Shown: positions 52,879 to 62,434 of the stretch, one piece after another | Layout of the letters: every line of letters starts with the position of its first letter | How positions within the stretch are numbered: the stretch's first letter is position 1 | Assembly (NCBI GenBank): GCA_007095845.1 | Contig: SFBI01000057.1 | Span: forward strand, 1 to 63,603 | Direction of reading: 5' to 3' | DNA length: 63,603 nt | Source: Microcystis aeruginosa Ma_MB_S_20031200_S102 | GTDB lineage: Bacteria > Cyanobacteriota > Cyanobacteriia > Cyanobacteriales > Microcystaceae | Translations under genes and position numbers: made by a program | The notes under the pieces: model-generated | What the model was told of the DNA's origin: nothing | Database searches by the model: none | Seen by the model: the letters and a program-made list of their open reading frames with translations, nothing else

Positions 52879-53743
52879 CTCTAATTGCCTCTAATTCGGT
52901 TTTAATATTTAATGGTTGATAACCCAAAGAAAAAGCAAGAGAACTATCAAGAGAAACATCCTGCGGACGCGGTGCGCTCATGGGAACATCGCACTGTAAA
53001 CAGGGTTTTATTTGTTCCCTGGGAAGGTTAAAAACTGCCGCCATTAGTAAACCAAATTGATAACGAGAAACTCTTTCTTTACCCCCCAGATGAATAATTC
53101 CTTGCACTTTTTCTAATGCCAAAAGTAAACCATTCACCGCACTATTAACCCCAACAGCCGTCCGATATTCATCAGTAAATAGAGATAATTTTTTTCCCTC
53201 TTGCAGGGTTTTTAAAAAGGGTTGCAGAAAACTATTAGCGCTCGGAGAAGGGGAACCAAACATCAAAGGCATTCGACAAATAGCTGCCCGAGGATATATT
53301 GCTAAAATACCCTTTTCTGCCGCTACTTTTTGCTCACCATAGATACTGACTGGAGAAACGGGATCATTTTCGGAATAGGGGGCATTTTTACCATCAAAAA
53401 CTAAATCGGTAGAGGTAAAAACTAGGGGTATTTGATATTGACTACATAAACGAGCAATTGCTAGAGAAGCTGTCAGATTAATTGCCTCGGATGCTTGGGG
53501 AAATTCTTGACAGAGATTCGGTTTTGATTGGGCAGCCCCATGAATTACCGCATCGGGTTTAATCTGTTGAAAAAGTTCTTTAACTGCGACTAAGTCTGTT
53601 AAGTTAATTTTAATTAAATTTGGGTCATTACTATTGACATTGTGATTAAGGTATGTACCGAAACTGGCCCAAGATGAGCGAGTTTTTTGGTAGATATGCC
53701 AACCTAAAAACCCACTAACTCCAGTGATTAACAGCGTTTTCAT
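52865..53743 (-). CDS. RfbD-like sugar-nucleotide reductase (SDR family)
   Basis: A 292-residue extended SDR of the RmlD/dTDP-4-dehydrorhamnose reductase type. LLITGVSGFLGWHIYQK is the NAD(P)-binding motif, PDAVIHGAAQSKPNLCQ and VFTSTDLVFDGKNAPYSENDP are typical RmlD, and the catalytic YGEQK (YxxxK) is near residue 134. It may reduce a 4-keto sugar for surface polysaccharide, but the precise substrate is uncertain. It follows the conserved 102-residue gene by three bases and overlaps the small membrane protein gene, so three genes form one operon. Confidence 0.85.
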   Translation of the reverse strand: MKTLLITGVSGFLGWHIYQKTRSSWASFGTYLNHNVNSNDPNLIKINLTDLVAVKELFQQIKPDAVIHGAAQSKPNLCQEFPQASEAINLTASLAIARLCSQYQIPLVFTSTDLVFDGKNAPYSENDPVSPVSIYGEQKVAAEKGILAIYPRAAICRMPLMFGSPSPSANSFLQPFLKTLQEGKKLSLFTDEYRTAVGVNSAVNGLLLALEKVQGIIHLGGKERVSRYQFGLLMAAVFNLPREQIKPCLQCDVPMSAPRPQDVSLDSSLAFSLGYQPLNIKTELEAIRDEIT

Positions 53744-53746
53744 AGT

Positions 53747-54055
53747 TTAGAGATTAAATCCTTTTTCGTAGGCTAAAAACTGCACCTGTGGTTCCAAAGG
53801 TTCACTAACTAAACCAATTCCCGCAAATCCCCATCGCTGCATCAGTCCCTTTAATTGTGTTCCTGAGAGAGTTTCCACAGAAAAATTATTGGCTAAATCC
53901 TGAGCATGGGTATTGATATAACTTAAAGCATCGTAGGATTCTTTAAACAGAAGCAGATAACTAGCCGGAGTTTCGCTTTCACCTTTTCTCAGACGCGCTA
54001 CTAGGTATTGTCCGTCTTGTTTTGACCTGAGTAAATAATGTGTAGTTGCTAACAT
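53747..54055 (-). CDS. Conserved cyanobacterial protein of unknown function
   Basis: A 102-residue soluble protein: THYLLRSKQDGQYLVARLRK, LLLFKESYDALSYINTHAQD and FSVETLSGTQLKGLMQRWGF. No transmembrane or signal sequence. It looks like a small alpha/beta fold conserved in cyanobacteria; I know no function. It is the first gene of the leftward operon with the reductase. Confidence 0.7.
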   Translation of the reverse strand: MLATTHYLLRSKQDGQYLVARLRKGESETPASYLLLFKESYDALSYINTHAQDLANNFSVETLSGTQLKGLMQRWGFAGIGLVSEPLEPQVQFLAYEKGFNL

Positions 54056-54155
54056 AGTTGGTTAAGTAAAAAGTGAAAAGTGAAAAGAACGTAGGTTGGG
54101 CTTCGGCCGTGAGCTCAGCCGAACGGTTGAAGCATGAAACCCAACACCATTTCCC

Positions 54156-55217
54156 CTACTTTAAATCCTCCAATTTAATTCTAGGATCTACAGCTTTGAG
54201 AAGTAAATCAGCCAGAAGATTACCGATAATCAACATAGTAGCACCCATCATTAAACTGCCCATAACTAAATATAAATCTTTGGCAGTCACAGCTTGCAAA
54301 ATTAAACGACCTAATCCGGGCCAGTTAAAGAAAAATTCGGCGATAAATGCCCCACTTAACAAACTAGAAAATTCAAAGCCCAAAAGAGTTATCAGGGGAT
54401 TAATAGCATTGCGTAAAGCGTGGACATAGATAACTTTATTTTCCGGTAAACCTTTCGCCCTCGCGGTTTGAATATAATCCTGTCGCAGAACATCTAATAA
54501 TTGTCCCCGCATCAATCTTTGTAATCCCGCAAAACTGGTAACTGTCAGGGCAATAGTTGGTAAAATCATGTGCCAAGCGATATCTAAAACTTTACCAATA
54601 GGGGAATATTCCGAATAGTTAATACTGGTCATATCACCCACCGGTAAAAGCGGCGAGACATTTTGAGCGAGAATTAGTAGTAAAAGGGCAGTGATAAAAC
54701 TGGGGAAACCTTGACCAAGATAACTGATAACTCGGAAAAATTTATCGATAAATTGGTTTTGTTTGACGGCGCTGACAATGCCCAAAGGAATCGCAATCGC
54801 CCAGGTTAAAATTATGGAAGTCAAAGACATTAATAACGTCGCTGGAATTCTCTCTAATAATAGGGAAGACACGGGACGAAAATAGGTAAAACTCAGACCA
54901 AAATTAAACTGAGTTACCACTTGCCACAACCATTTAAAATACTGGACAATCGGCGGGTCTTTTAAACCAAAAAGGGCAATATATTGTTCTTTAGTTTCCT
55001 GACTAATCTTGGGATTAAGGTCAAGCAAAGCCAGAAAACCGCCGGGGGTTAATTGGATAATAGCGAAACTCAAAGCCGAGGCTAACAACAGAGTTAATAA
55101 ACCCTGGAGAACACGCTTGACAATATATAAAAAAGTTTCGCTAGTTAGGAGAGATTGTAACCCATTAGCACTCGATCGAGCGGTTTTAGCCTTATAATTA
55201 TCATCAGTCGCCGTCAT
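54156..55217 (-). CDS. OppB/DppB-type ABC transporter permease
   Basis: A 353-residue peptide/nickel transporter permease. After a cytoplasmic N-terminus (about 35 residues), six helices follow with the family motif LTPGGFLALL after the first helix, and the EAA-like loop QDYIQTARAKGLPENKVIYVHALRNAINPLI (in sections) that binds the ATPase. ATG 55217 is preferred to an in-frame TTG at 55232. No partner DppC, ATPase or binding protein is adjacent, as is usual in cyanobacteria where these genes are scattered. A MITE begins at the start codon, so the promoter is inside or beyond it. Confidence 0.88.
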   Translation of the reverse strand: MTATDDNYKAKTARSSANGLQSLLTSETFLYIVKRVLQGLLTLLLASALSFAIIQLTPGGFLALLDLNPKISQETKEQYIALFGLKDPPIVQYFKWLWQVVTQFNFGLSFTYFRPVSSLLLERIPATLLMSLTSIILTWAIAIPLGIVSAVKQNQFIDKFFRVISYLGQGFPSFITALLLLILAQNVSPLLPVGDMTSINYSEYSPIGKVLDIAWHMILPTIALTVTSFAGLQRLMRGQLLDVLRQDYIQTARAKGLPENKVIYVHALRNAINPLITLLGFEFSSLLSGAFIAEFFFNWPGLGRLILQAVTAKDLYLVMGSLMMGATMLIIGNLLADLLLKAVDPRIKLEDLK

Positions 55218-55380
55218 AAGTAATCGTGCCAAGTTAATTTCCTAGTGGAGACTCCAATTCAGGAGTCAGTAGTCAGGAGACAGGAGATAAATAGTCGCGC
55301 AGAATTAATTGCCATTTTTGAGATAGGCACTCTTGCAAGAGTGTTAGCGAAATGTGTAATTAATTCTGCTTAGGTACTTA
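55218..55380. mobile_element. MITE with TAAGTA...GCAAAATTAATT ends abutting the permease start
   Basis: The left end TAAGTAATCGTGCCAAGTTA touches the permease start codon (55215-55217), and the right end AATTAATTCTGCTTAGG followed by TACTTA ends at 55380. The two ends are imperfect inverted repeats. Complete and partial copies lie at 62835-62939 and from 63240. An internal GGCACTCTTGCAAGAGTG palindrome occurs (about 55326). Confidence 0.65.
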
Positions 55381-55388
55381 AGAGAAAC

Positions 55389-55907
55389 CTAATAATCGAT
55401 GAGGGTAATAATCGGTAAATCGGGTAATTTTTCCCGACCACCGAGTTCGATTAACTCGATGATAAAGGCAAATCCTAACACCTCACAACCAATTTTTTCT
55501 AATAAATCGGCCGTTGCTTTTGCCGTCCCACCCGTTGCGATTAAATCATCGACAATTAAGACTTTATGATGGGATGACACCGCGTCCTGATGAATTTCGA
55601 GGCTATCGCTTCCGTATTCCAAATCATACTCGATACTGTGAACGGCGGCGGGCAATTTGCCTGGTTTCCGGACAGGAATAAATCCCGCTTCTAATTGGTA
55701 TGCTAAAGGAACACCAAAGAGAAAACCCCGCGATTCCATACCGACAATGTAATCGGGGGATAAACCGTAATCGCGACACTTTGCCGTTAGGGTATCGATC
55801 GTGTAACGTAATCCTTGGGGATGATTGAGTAGGGTAGTAATATCGCGGAAGACAATACCCGGTTTGGGAAAGTCGGGAATATCGCGAATCAGTGATTTCA
55901 GATCCAT
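55389..55907 (-). CDS. apt: Adenine phosphoribosyltransferase
   Basis: Purine salvage: adenine plus PRPP to AMP. The 172-residue protein opens [20 protein letters not shown], has [18 protein letters not shown] and PVRKPGKLP, and contains the PRPP loop [21 protein letters not shown]. Its length is normal. It reads toward the OppB-type permease across a MITE and is divergent from the DUF3038 gene. Confidence 0.96.
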   Translation of the reverse strand: MDLKSLIRDIPDFPKPGIVFRDITTLLNHPQGLRYTIDTLTAKCRDYGLSPDYIVGMESRGFLFGVPLAYQLEAGFIPVRKPGKLPAAVHSIEYDLEYGSDSLEIHQDAVSSHHKVLIVDDLIATGGTAKATADLLEKIGCEVLGFAFIIELIELGGREKLPDLPIITLIDY

Positions 55908-56005
55908 TCGGTTTCCGTGTCTCGTAAAATGGGGGACAGCTATCTATACAATACAATTTACAATATACTGACTCGATCGCCCTTGTGTTCTAGTTATCCC
56001 ATATC

Positions 56006-56632
56006 ATGACCTCTACTAGCCTAACGTCCGAATCTACAGCATCAACCCCAGAAAAACCAGTTATTTTAAGCGTTTTACCCGATTTTCCGATTGCCAGTCA
56101 GCAATGCACCCTACATCTCCAACAGCATATCGATTTAATGCTATTAGCGTTGGAATCCTTAGAAGTCGGTGCCGGGGAGGCCCTGTTAGTCCTCTGTAAA
56201 GAACTAGGACTTGATAAAATTGTCAGAAACAGGATTATTTTCTGGCGCTTACGCTGTACTAATCCCTGGCGAATTTCCTACACCCTCGACCGTCTCACCC
56301 TTGACCAAGCAAAAGCTTTAGTTATCATTGCCAGTTATCGGGCCAAACCCCTAGCTATATCCATCCGACAATTACTGTTAGCGCGGCAACAGATGGAATC
56401 AAAAGGTTTACCCGTGGATAATAATTTTCTTTTATCAGAATACCTAGAAAGATTTCGCTCCAATTTTCGCAGTCGCATGAACCCTCGTCGGGCCAAAGTA
56501 TCGGTTTATCTAGCTGATGAAAATGCCCTAAATGAACTGGCTTTATCCCTCCTCGATCGGTTATTATTTTGTACTGGTACCACGGGAATGCAGCGCTTTT
56601 GGATTAGTTTATTTGATGGGGAGATCGTGTAA
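56006..56632 (+). CDS. DUF3038 protein
   Basis: A 208-residue cyanobacteria-specific protein recognised as DUF3038: CTLHLQQHIDLMLLALESLE, IIFWRLRCTNPWRISYTLD, and RFRSNFRSRMNPRRAKVSVY. Mostly helical and soluble. It is two bases from the DUF4335 gene, a pair that stays together in cyanobacteria, so they likely work together; the function is unknown. Confidence 0.85.
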   Translation: MTSTSLTSESTASTPEKPVILSVLPDFPIASQQCTLHLQQHIDLMLLALESLEVGAGEALLVLCKELGLDKIVRNRIIFWRLRCTNPWRISYTLDRLTLDQAKALVIIASYRAKPLAISIRQLLLARQQMESKGLPVDNNFLLSEYLERFRSNFRSRMNPRRAKVSVYLADENALNELALSLLDRLLFCTGTTGMQRFWISLFDGEIV

Positions 56633-56634
56633 AA

Positions 56635-57288
56635 ATGAGAAGACAGTATAGCTTGCCCAATTGTACCCTGATTCTCGATGGTTTCGGAGATGATTTCGCC
56701 CCAGCTAACCCCGGGGATAGCCGACCTTTACTCTCAATTTTGACTAACGTAGAATGTCGGTTAATCGGGGCCAATAAAGTCCTGCAAGGTGGTCGGGTTT
56801 TCTTGGAAAATTTGGTACAAGCGGTCAGTCAGTATGCCCAAGAATTTTTGAGTGGTGTTCGTCATCCCCAAGATCCCGTCCATGAACCAGATCATGTGTA
56901 CCTAGAAAAGATTGACCAGAATCTCCATCGTCTGGTTTGGTATCCATCAACGGACTTGAATATCCCAGAAAGTCCGGTCAAGATAGAAATCAGTACCGTG
57001 CAGCTATTCGATTTAATAGAAGCGATTGACCAATTTTTTGCCGATACTCGCACTTTACCTGACCTAACCCTGAAATTACAGCCAGTTTCCCGTCGCTACC
57101 ATAAGGTGAATGAATCGGTGGCCAGTCGAACAGTGCCTTTTTTGGCAGGATTAGGCAGTCTTGTCGCTTGCGCCCTACTTTTCTATCTGTTACCCGTCCC
57201 CCAAGTCCGTAAACCCGAAAATCCCCCCATTCCTGCCGCTTCTCCCAGTCCCACCGTCCCCACTAATCCCGTCCCCCCTCCCAGATAA
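56635..57288 (+). CDS. DUF4335 membrane protein
   Basis: A 217-residue partner of DUF3038. The cytoplasmic part (1-165; RQYSLPNCTLILDGFGDD, RPLLSILTNVECRLIGANK) is followed by one transmembrane helix (about 167-186, VPFLAGLGSLVACALLFYLLP) and a short Pro-rich extracytoplasmic tail (PIPAASPSPTVPTNP). An anchored protein with unknown function; it may place DUF3038 at a membrane. Confidence 0.85.
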   Translation: MRRQYSLPNCTLILDGFGDDFAPANPGDSRPLLSILTNVECRLIGANKVLQGGRVFLENLVQAVSQYAQEFLSGVRHPQDPVHEPDHVYLEKIDQNLHRLVWYPSTDLNIPESPVKIEISTVQLFDLIEAIDQFFADTRTLPDLTLKLQPVSRRYHKVNESVASRTVPFLAGLGSLVACALLFYLLPVPQVRKPENPPIPAASPSPTVPTNPVPPPR

Positions 57289-57375
57289 AATTAGTCCCTT
57301 GCGCTTTTCCCCACACCCCACACCCCACACTGTCCCAGTTTTTAGAGAAAGTAACCGAGAAAAACCAGATCTTTT

Positions 57376-57405
57376 TTGCACAAGTTAGAAAAATTGTGTT
57401 ATGAT
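57376..57405 (+). promoter_or_regulatory. Candidate promoter of speD
   Basis: TTGCAC (57376-57381) and TATGAT (57400-57405), 18 bases apart, 44 bases before the speD ATG; GGGAG at about 57433 may serve as its ribosome site. Confidence 0.5.
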
Positions 57406-57449
57406 GGTAAATCTGTGAAGGTTTTTCGATAGGGAGTATTGAAAAAAAA

Positions 57450-57857
57450 ATGACCAAACTGGGAACCCATTTGATTGTCGATGCTTGGCAAGTACCTGCT
57501 GACCTCCTCAACGATCCCGAGCGCATTCGTCGCGCTATCCTCGATGGAATTACGGCAGGAGAAGCAACGCTGATCGATTTGTGTGTCCACCAGTTCAGTC
57601 CCCACGGAGTTACCGCGACGGCGACTTTAGCTGAATCTCATATCGCGATCCACACCTGGCCTGAACACGGCTATTTCGCCGCCGATTTATTCTTCTGTGG
57701 TGCCGGTAAACCCGTGGTTGCCATGGAAATTTTGACCAAATCCCTGCAAGCAGGTGAGATTAAAGTCCGGGAACTAACCAGAGGATTCCCCAGTTCCGGG
57801 GCAGTTTATGAAAGCAAAAAGGAAGAACCACTCAAGTCTTCCTTGGTTATGGCCTAA
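57450..57857 (+). CDS. speD: S-adenosylmethionine decarboxylase proenzyme
   Basis: Makes decarboxylated SAM, the aminopropyl donor for spermidine. The 135-residue class 1B enzyme has the autocleavage site ESHIAIHTWPE, where the Ser becomes the pyruvoyl group, and GYFAADLFFCGAG in the second conserved block. Upstream candidate promoter at 57376. It ends 59 bases before the DUF6464 gene, probably a shared transcript. Confidence 0.95.
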   Translation: MTKLGTHLIVDAWQVPADLLNDPERIRRAILDGITAGEATLIDLCVHQFSPHGVTATATLAESHIAIHTWPEHGYFAADLFFCGAGKPVVAMEILTKSLQAGEIKVRELTRGFPSSGAVYESKKEEPLKSSLVMA

Positions 57858-57916
57858 TTTCTAGCACCGGCCTCGATAATAAGTTAGCACCACTGGCGAT
57901 CGCCTAAACTGAAATC

Positions 57917-58222
57917 GTGATCAGGATAACCTTTGTTTTTATCCTCGCTCTCTTTCCCTCTCTGCTTAGTCTCTGGTTAATTAACCGATCCCAACAGAGA
58001 TTAAGCAACCGTTTGAGAGGGATTCGCTATCGTCACGAATACAGCACGGTGATTGCCAGTGATTTTTTGTCAATCCCTCTAGAGACAGAAAATAAACCGG
58101 CATTTATCGGTGATCTTAGTTGTCGTTTTAATGCCTATTCCCCCCATTTGCGTTGTGCGGTTAATCCCCCAGGTCCCTGTGAAGGTTGTCGGCAGTACGA
58201 AGCTAAAACTGGCACAGTGTAG
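57917..58222 (+). CDS. DUF6464 small membrane protein
   Basis: A 101-residue protein starting with GTG 57917. One helix (residues 3-22, TFVFILALFPSLLSLWLIN) anchors a short soluble part. Its end FIGDLSCRFNAYSPHLRCAVNPPGPCEGC has four Cys in the pattern of a small metal or disulfide knot, and I recognise it as DUF6464, a cyanobacterial family. Function unknown. Confidence 0.8.
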   Translation: MIRITFVFILALFPSLLSLWLINRSQQRLSNRLRGIRYRHEYSTVIASDFLSIPLETENKPAFIGDLSCRFNAYSPHLRCAVNPPGPCEGCRQYEAKTGTV

Positions 58223-58300
58223 GCAGCTTGAGCTTCCAAAAAGTTCCCTATTTGCTATCCTTAAAAATTATCGCTATCGCAATTGAGGAGTGTGGGAATA

Positions 58301-58813
58301 ATGGCGTTCAAACGAAATTTGACCCTCTTAATCATCGGATTAGGATTAACTTGTTTACCCGTGTATCCGGCCCAAGCTAACCAAATCAGCACCGTCACCC
58401 CGAATACGGCGGCCAATCAAACTCTCGCTACCCATCTGGTCCTAAAACTGAAAGAGAGAAAAGTTTACGTTTATCAAGATAAGCAACTTTTAGCGCAATT
58501 TACCGTCGCCGTCGGCAAAAAAGGCTGGGAAACCCCCACCGGTAAATTTGAAGTGCGGGAATTAGTTCGCAATCCCGTCTGGAAAAGTCCCTGGACAGGC
58601 AAAGTCAGCGCTCCCGGTCCTAATAGTGCCCTAGGGGAAAGATGGATCGGTTTTTGGAGTGACGGCAAAAATTCCATCGGTTTTCACGGCACCCCCGCGG
58701 AAAATTCCCTCGGTACTGCCGCTTCCCATGGTTGTGTGCGGATGCGGAATCGGGATGTGAAAGTGTTGTTTGATTTAGTCCGCATGGGAACCCCCGTCAT
58801 CGTTCAACCTTAA
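58301..58813 (+). CDS. L,D-transpeptidase (YkuD family)
   Basis: A 170-residue exported enzyme that forms 3-3 peptidoglycan cross-links or attaches proteins. The signal peptide (residues 1-27, ending AQAN) is followed by the catalytic domain: KERKVYVYQDKQLLAQFTVAV (in part), GWETPTGKF and the active site GFHGTPAENSLGTAASHGCVRM (in sections; H...SHGC with catalytic Cys). The start is ATG 58301 with GAGG upstream; a TTG at 58283 is in frame. Its last 39 bases overlap the convergent DUF2064 gene. Confidence 0.92.
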   Translation: MAFKRNLTLLIIGLGLTCLPVYPAQANQISTVTPNTAANQTLATHLVLKLKERKVYVYQDKQLLAQFTVAVGKKGWETPTGKFEVRELVRNPVWKSPWTGKVSAPGPNSALGERWIGFWSDGKNSIGFHGTPAENSLGTAASHGCVRMRNRDVKVLFDLVRMGTPVIVQP

Positions 58814-59425
58814 TTCCGGCAGGTATTTTTTTAAGATAGGCAGGTCTTCCGGGCGATCAATATCGGCTAATTTAGGCAGATAAGCGGTTTTTAAAGCCAG
58901 TTTAGCGGCAATTGTCTGGGTTTTTGCCAAGACTTCCCCCGTTCCCCAGGGAATACCGTCAAAAAGCTCTGAAAAGACCTGTTTTAAAGCAATTAGGTAG
59001 TATCCTCCATCTAACGCCGGCCCTAAAACCATATCGTGGGTTTTTAGGGCTTCAAAGGCTGCTAAAATCTCTTTTTCCCCGATTTCTGGACAATCTGTGC
59101 CAATAATAGCGATCGCTGTCATCCCTTGAGCAAAACCATCGGCAAAAGCATTTTGCATCTTTTCTCCTAAGTCTTTTCCCCGTTGAGAATGATAGCAATA
59201 ATGCACACCTAACCAAGTACGCATTTTTTCCTCGCTGCCGCCATGGTAGTAAATGATCAGGGAGAGAAAATTCTTCAAACCCGCTAATTTACTAAGAGTA
59301 TATTCGGCCAGTTTGCGGTGTAATTCTTCGGCTCCCTCGGCTGCCAAGGCTGGAATCATACGGGTTTTTACTTTCCCCAATTCCGGATAACGGGTAAAAA
59401 TAATCAGTTGTTGTCTCCAGTCCAC
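58775..59425 (-). CDS. DUF2064 glycosyltransferase-like protein
   Basis: A 216-residue GT-A-like protein of the DUF2064 (TIGR04282) family, sometimes linked to arsenosugar synthesis. Motifs: IIFTRYPELGKVKTRMIPAL, IAIIGTDCPEIGE and MVLGPALDGGYYLIALK. Starts at GTG 59425. It ends inside the L,D-transpeptidase gene on the opposite strand (39-base convergent overlap), so the extreme C-terminus is constrained by both. No arsenic genes are near. Confidence 0.82.
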   Translation of the reverse strand: MDWRQQLIIFTRYPELGKVKTRMIPALAAEGAEELHRKLAEYTLSKLAGLKNFLSLIIYYHGGSEEKMRTWLGVHYCYHSQRGKDLGEKMQNAFADGFAQGMTAIAIIGTDCPEIGEKEILAAFEALKTHDMVLGPALDGGYYLIALKQVFSELFDGIPWGTGEVLAKTQTIAAKLALKTAYLPKLADIDRPEDLPILKKYLPELRLNDDGGSHAD

Positions 59426-59546
59426 GAGTAATTGCGACGATGATATTAATTATTAGTTTTAGCCTACTGTCAATAGGATGCAAGAAAACCAATAAAACAG
59501 GCTTTATTGGCTTAGTATAGATTATTTTAGTTAGTTATTTAATTCT

Positions 59547-59587
59547 GTGTTGGGTTTCCTTAGGTCAATCCAACCGACAAGAGCGGC
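59547..59587 (+). repeat. Dispersed 41-bp repeat, GTTGGGTTTCC type
   Basis: Identical, in reverse orientation, to 31482-31522. Lies downstream of the caspase gene and upstream of the DUF2064 gene. A shorter copy is near 63119. Confidence 0.7.
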
Positions 59588-59655
59588 GATCGCTTGATTG
59601 AGTCGAAACCTTTTTCCTAGCGGCATTTCAGACTTTTTCAACCAACCCTGATTAG

Positions 59656-62424
59656 CTAGGGACTAGGCTTTTTGGGTGAGTTTAAACAGGATAAACCAGC
59701 ATCTTTAGCAGTAGGATACTTCTTGATTGGGACAAAAGCAAAATCTAACTTTTCTGTCCAACACTCCACAATGTGAACAAATTCTACGGAGGGATTTTGG
59801 GGATCGCCATTGTCATCAATTTTTTTGCGATCGCCATTTTCATCGAATTGAATTGTCCCAGTTGCACCTTTAGTGACAAGAAAATCAGGAGACTTTAATT
59901 GTTCAAGGATATTAATTCGTGTGGGAGTATTTGCCTTTTCTAGAGCTTTTGTTAGAGCAAGCGTTGCATCATAGGATAGGGCTGTTAGTGCCTGAACAGA
60001 AGTAGTCCATAAAATTTTAGCATCCTTAAGAAAATCCTGGTTAGGACTGGTTAAAGAATCCCAAGGAACCGCAATAACAAACTTTTGAAAAGGTTGTAGG
60101 TTGTCAATTTGTTTTAAGGTACGAGGACTACGAAGCCCCCATGATCCGATAACCCAATTTTGACTATTATTAAGTTTTATAAGTTTAATTGCATCGCCTT
60201 CAGCATCGCCAATTGCTTTTGGGAATAGTACAAGCCCTATTGTTTCTGTTATTTTTCCTTGTCTTTTTCGTAACTCTTGGATGGCTTCTTCTGCCTTAAA
60301 ATTATTTCCGAGATCAAATTCATCTAATTTTACTACAGTTCCAGAGAATGGAGGACCTGTAAAAATAGTTTTAAAACTATTAAAAAAATGTTCACTAAAT
60401 GGACTTCCTTCACTATAAAAGCCCACCACTTTTTTAATAGACTTTTCTTGCAAAAATTTTGCAATGGCAGGAGATTGTTGCTCGACGGAAAAAACAGTTC
60501 GCAGAAAATTTTTTCTGGGGTATTTAGTAAGCTCGCTAGTCGTTGATCCGGGAGAAATCAAAACTAAATTATTTTGATTATAAATATCCACCGTTGCTAG
60601 AGTCATTTCACTGGGATAGTGACCAACAACCCCTAAAATTTCAGGACGCTGGGAAAGAGATGATGCTGTCTTTTTGGCTAATAATTCGTCATTTTTATCA
60701 TTAGTAATGACAACTTTTAATCCCTTACCATTAATCGCTTTTTTATTGATAAAATCTTGATCTAGAAAATCCTTGAGGAATGGATCATCGTCATTTAAAA
60801 GTCCCAGATTAATTTTTGTTTGTAATTGTGCTACTCCTCGTAACATTTCTTTTGCTCGACTATCATCATCATCATCATCATTAAAGTCATCTTTCTTGGA
60901 AATACTAACAGCAACAGCAATGGTGTAATATGGCTTTTTATTGGCTTCTAGTAAAGCATTATTTAAGTAAATTAATGTTTCTGGATCTAGCCTATTCTGT
61001 TGCCATGCGTCCTTAAATCTTAACAGGGCTTTTTGATAATCACACTGTGCAAAATGTTCTGTACCTTCCTCCTTGTCAAGCAGTTGAGAGTAATTAAGAA
61101 CTTCTTCTCCTTCACTAATAAAGTCTCCCTTTTGTTTTGGACAATTAGATGGAATAATATAAGGGCGAGAAATGGCAAATAAACTTACAACTGCTATTGA
61201 TGCTATTCCTATGCTAACTGGCAGATTTAATTTGAAATTTTGGGGCTTTAAAGTTTTTATAGAATGCAAAATTTGGGCAATTTTTGCAGAAGGAGAAGTG
61301 CTTGTTGGAATCCTCGGAGTAATGGGATAAACCTCATTTTGCACTTCTTCTTCAATCACCTGAATATCCTCATCCCTCAGCCCGTAACGGCTTTGTAATT
61401 CTTTTAGTCTCCTTCTGTTTCCTTCTGTTATTGAAATAGAATCAGCTAATAATTCTCTAAAAGTTGCTTTGTACTCTGTTAAATTTTGTAATCTTTTTCT
61501 AAATGGCGCAAGATTCTCGTATTCGATAATATCTGCCTCCTGTAATGATAAATCTAATTCGTTTCTTAGTTCATTTAGGCAGTTTCTTTCTACACGATTA
61601 AAATTTTCTTTACATATATTTTCCTTGCTCCATTCATCTAGAATTTCTCTAACCTTCTCACGATAAATAAATATAGGATTAGTGGCAGCAAGAGGAGATT
61701 TGGCCAAATAAATAGTATCATCTCCTTCAAGAGAAAGATAAAATTTGGGAGTCATTGCAGGGGCAGCTTCCTTTACTCGTTCGCTGGCATACTCATGCAA
61801 TTCATTAACAGAAATTAATTGATCACCATCCTTATCTGCTGCACCAGTTTCAATTCCTTCAACTAGATATTTTGTATAGATGGACAAATCGTTATCTTCC
61901 GACTCAAAAGAATATTCAATCGGACTAGAAGAGGTTAAAATCGCCCTTCCTTTACCTCCTAATTCCTCTTGAATGTTAAGTTCCCCTTTGATTGGCATTC
62001 CCTGAACCAATGCTCCGCTAAAACAGCAGTCGAGAATAATTATCTGCCTTTGGGAACGACTATCTGTGATGTACTCTTGAAGTTCACTTGCCGCTAAAGC
62101 TTTTGCACGACGAAAATCTCCATTCTGATCACACCCAGTTTCTCTTGTACTTAGAAAAAATCTAGCATTTTGAGCTTTAAGTCCATGCCCAGAAAAATAT
62201 AAAAGCACCAAATCATCTCGCTGTCGATTAGCAAATAAATCGTCAACTGCTTTTTCCATGCTCCCTTTGTCTGGGTTAGGCAAAACTGTAACCTGATCAA
62301 AGGCTCCCATGTCCGGATGCTCTAATACTCGGCGCATTGCTTCAACGTCTAGAATGGCACTAGAAATTGGGCGCAATCCTTCGGAATACTCGCTCACACC
62401 AATTAACAAAGCAAATTTTGCCAT
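59656..62424 (-). CDS. Metacaspase/caspase-like protease fused to an extracytoplasmic ligand-binding domain
   Basis: A 922-residue single-pass membrane protein. The N-terminal C14 caspase domain (1-240) has the catalytic His in LLYFSGHG (H80) and Cys in LDCCFSGA (C134). An EF-hand-like loop (DKDGDQLISVNE, 197-208) follows, a possible calcium site. A helical region (250-365) includes LQSRYGLRDEDIQVIEEEV, which resembles effector-associated helical modules. One transmembrane helix lies at about 401-418, a TPR-like stretch at 450-490, an acidic run (DDDDDD) at 516-521, and a type 1 periplasmic-binding (Peripla_BP_6, amino-acid receptor) domain at 500-905. The layout places the protease inside and the ligand domain outside. 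It is 10 bases downstream of an EACC1-like gene. Likely a signal-triggered cell-death or defence effector. Confidence 0.88.
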   Translation of the reverse strand: MAKFALLIGVSEYSEGLRPISSAILDVEAMRRVLEHPDMGAFDQVTVLPNPDKGSMEKAVDDLFANRQRDDLVLLYFSGHGLKAQNARFFLSTRETGCDQNGDFRRAKALAASELQEYITDSRSQRQIIILDCCFSGALVQGMPIKGELNIQEELGGKGRAILTSSSPIEYSFESEDNDLSIYTKYLVEGIETGAADKDGDQLISVNELHEYASERVKEAAPAMTPKFYLSLEGDDTIYLAKSPLAATNPIFIYREKVREILDEWSKENICKENFNRVERNCLNELRNELDLSLQEADIIEYENLAPFRKRLQNLTEYKATFRELLADSISITEGNRRRLKELQSRYGLRDEDIQVIEEEVQNEVYPITPRIPTSTSPSAKIAQILHSIKTLKPQNFKLNLPVSIGIASIAVVSLFAISRPYIIPSNCPKQKGDFISEGEEVLNYSQLLDKEEGTEHFAQCDYQKALLRFKDAWQQNRLDPETLIYLNNALLEANKKPYYTIAVAVSISKKDDFNDDDDDDSRAKEMLRGVAQLQTKINLGLLNDDDPFLKDFLDQDFINKKAINGKGLKVVITNDKNDELLAKKTASSLSQRPEILGVVGHYPSEMTLATVDIYNQNNLVLISPGSTTSELTKYPRKNFLRTVFSVEQQSPAIAKFLQEKSIKKVVGFYSEGSPFSEHFFNSFKTIFTGPPFSGTVVKLDEFDLGNNFKAEEAIQELRKRQGKITETIGLVLFPKAIGDAEGDAIKLIKLNNSQNWVIGSWGLRSPRTLKQIDNLQPFQKFVIAVPWDSLTSPNQDFLKDAKILWTTSVQALTALSYDATLALTKALEKANTPTRINILEQLKSPDFLVTKGATGTIQFDENGDRKKIDDNGDPQNPSVEFVHIVECWTEKLDFAFVPIKKYPTAKDAGLSCLNSPKKPSP

Positions 62425-62434
62425 AATACCTTCT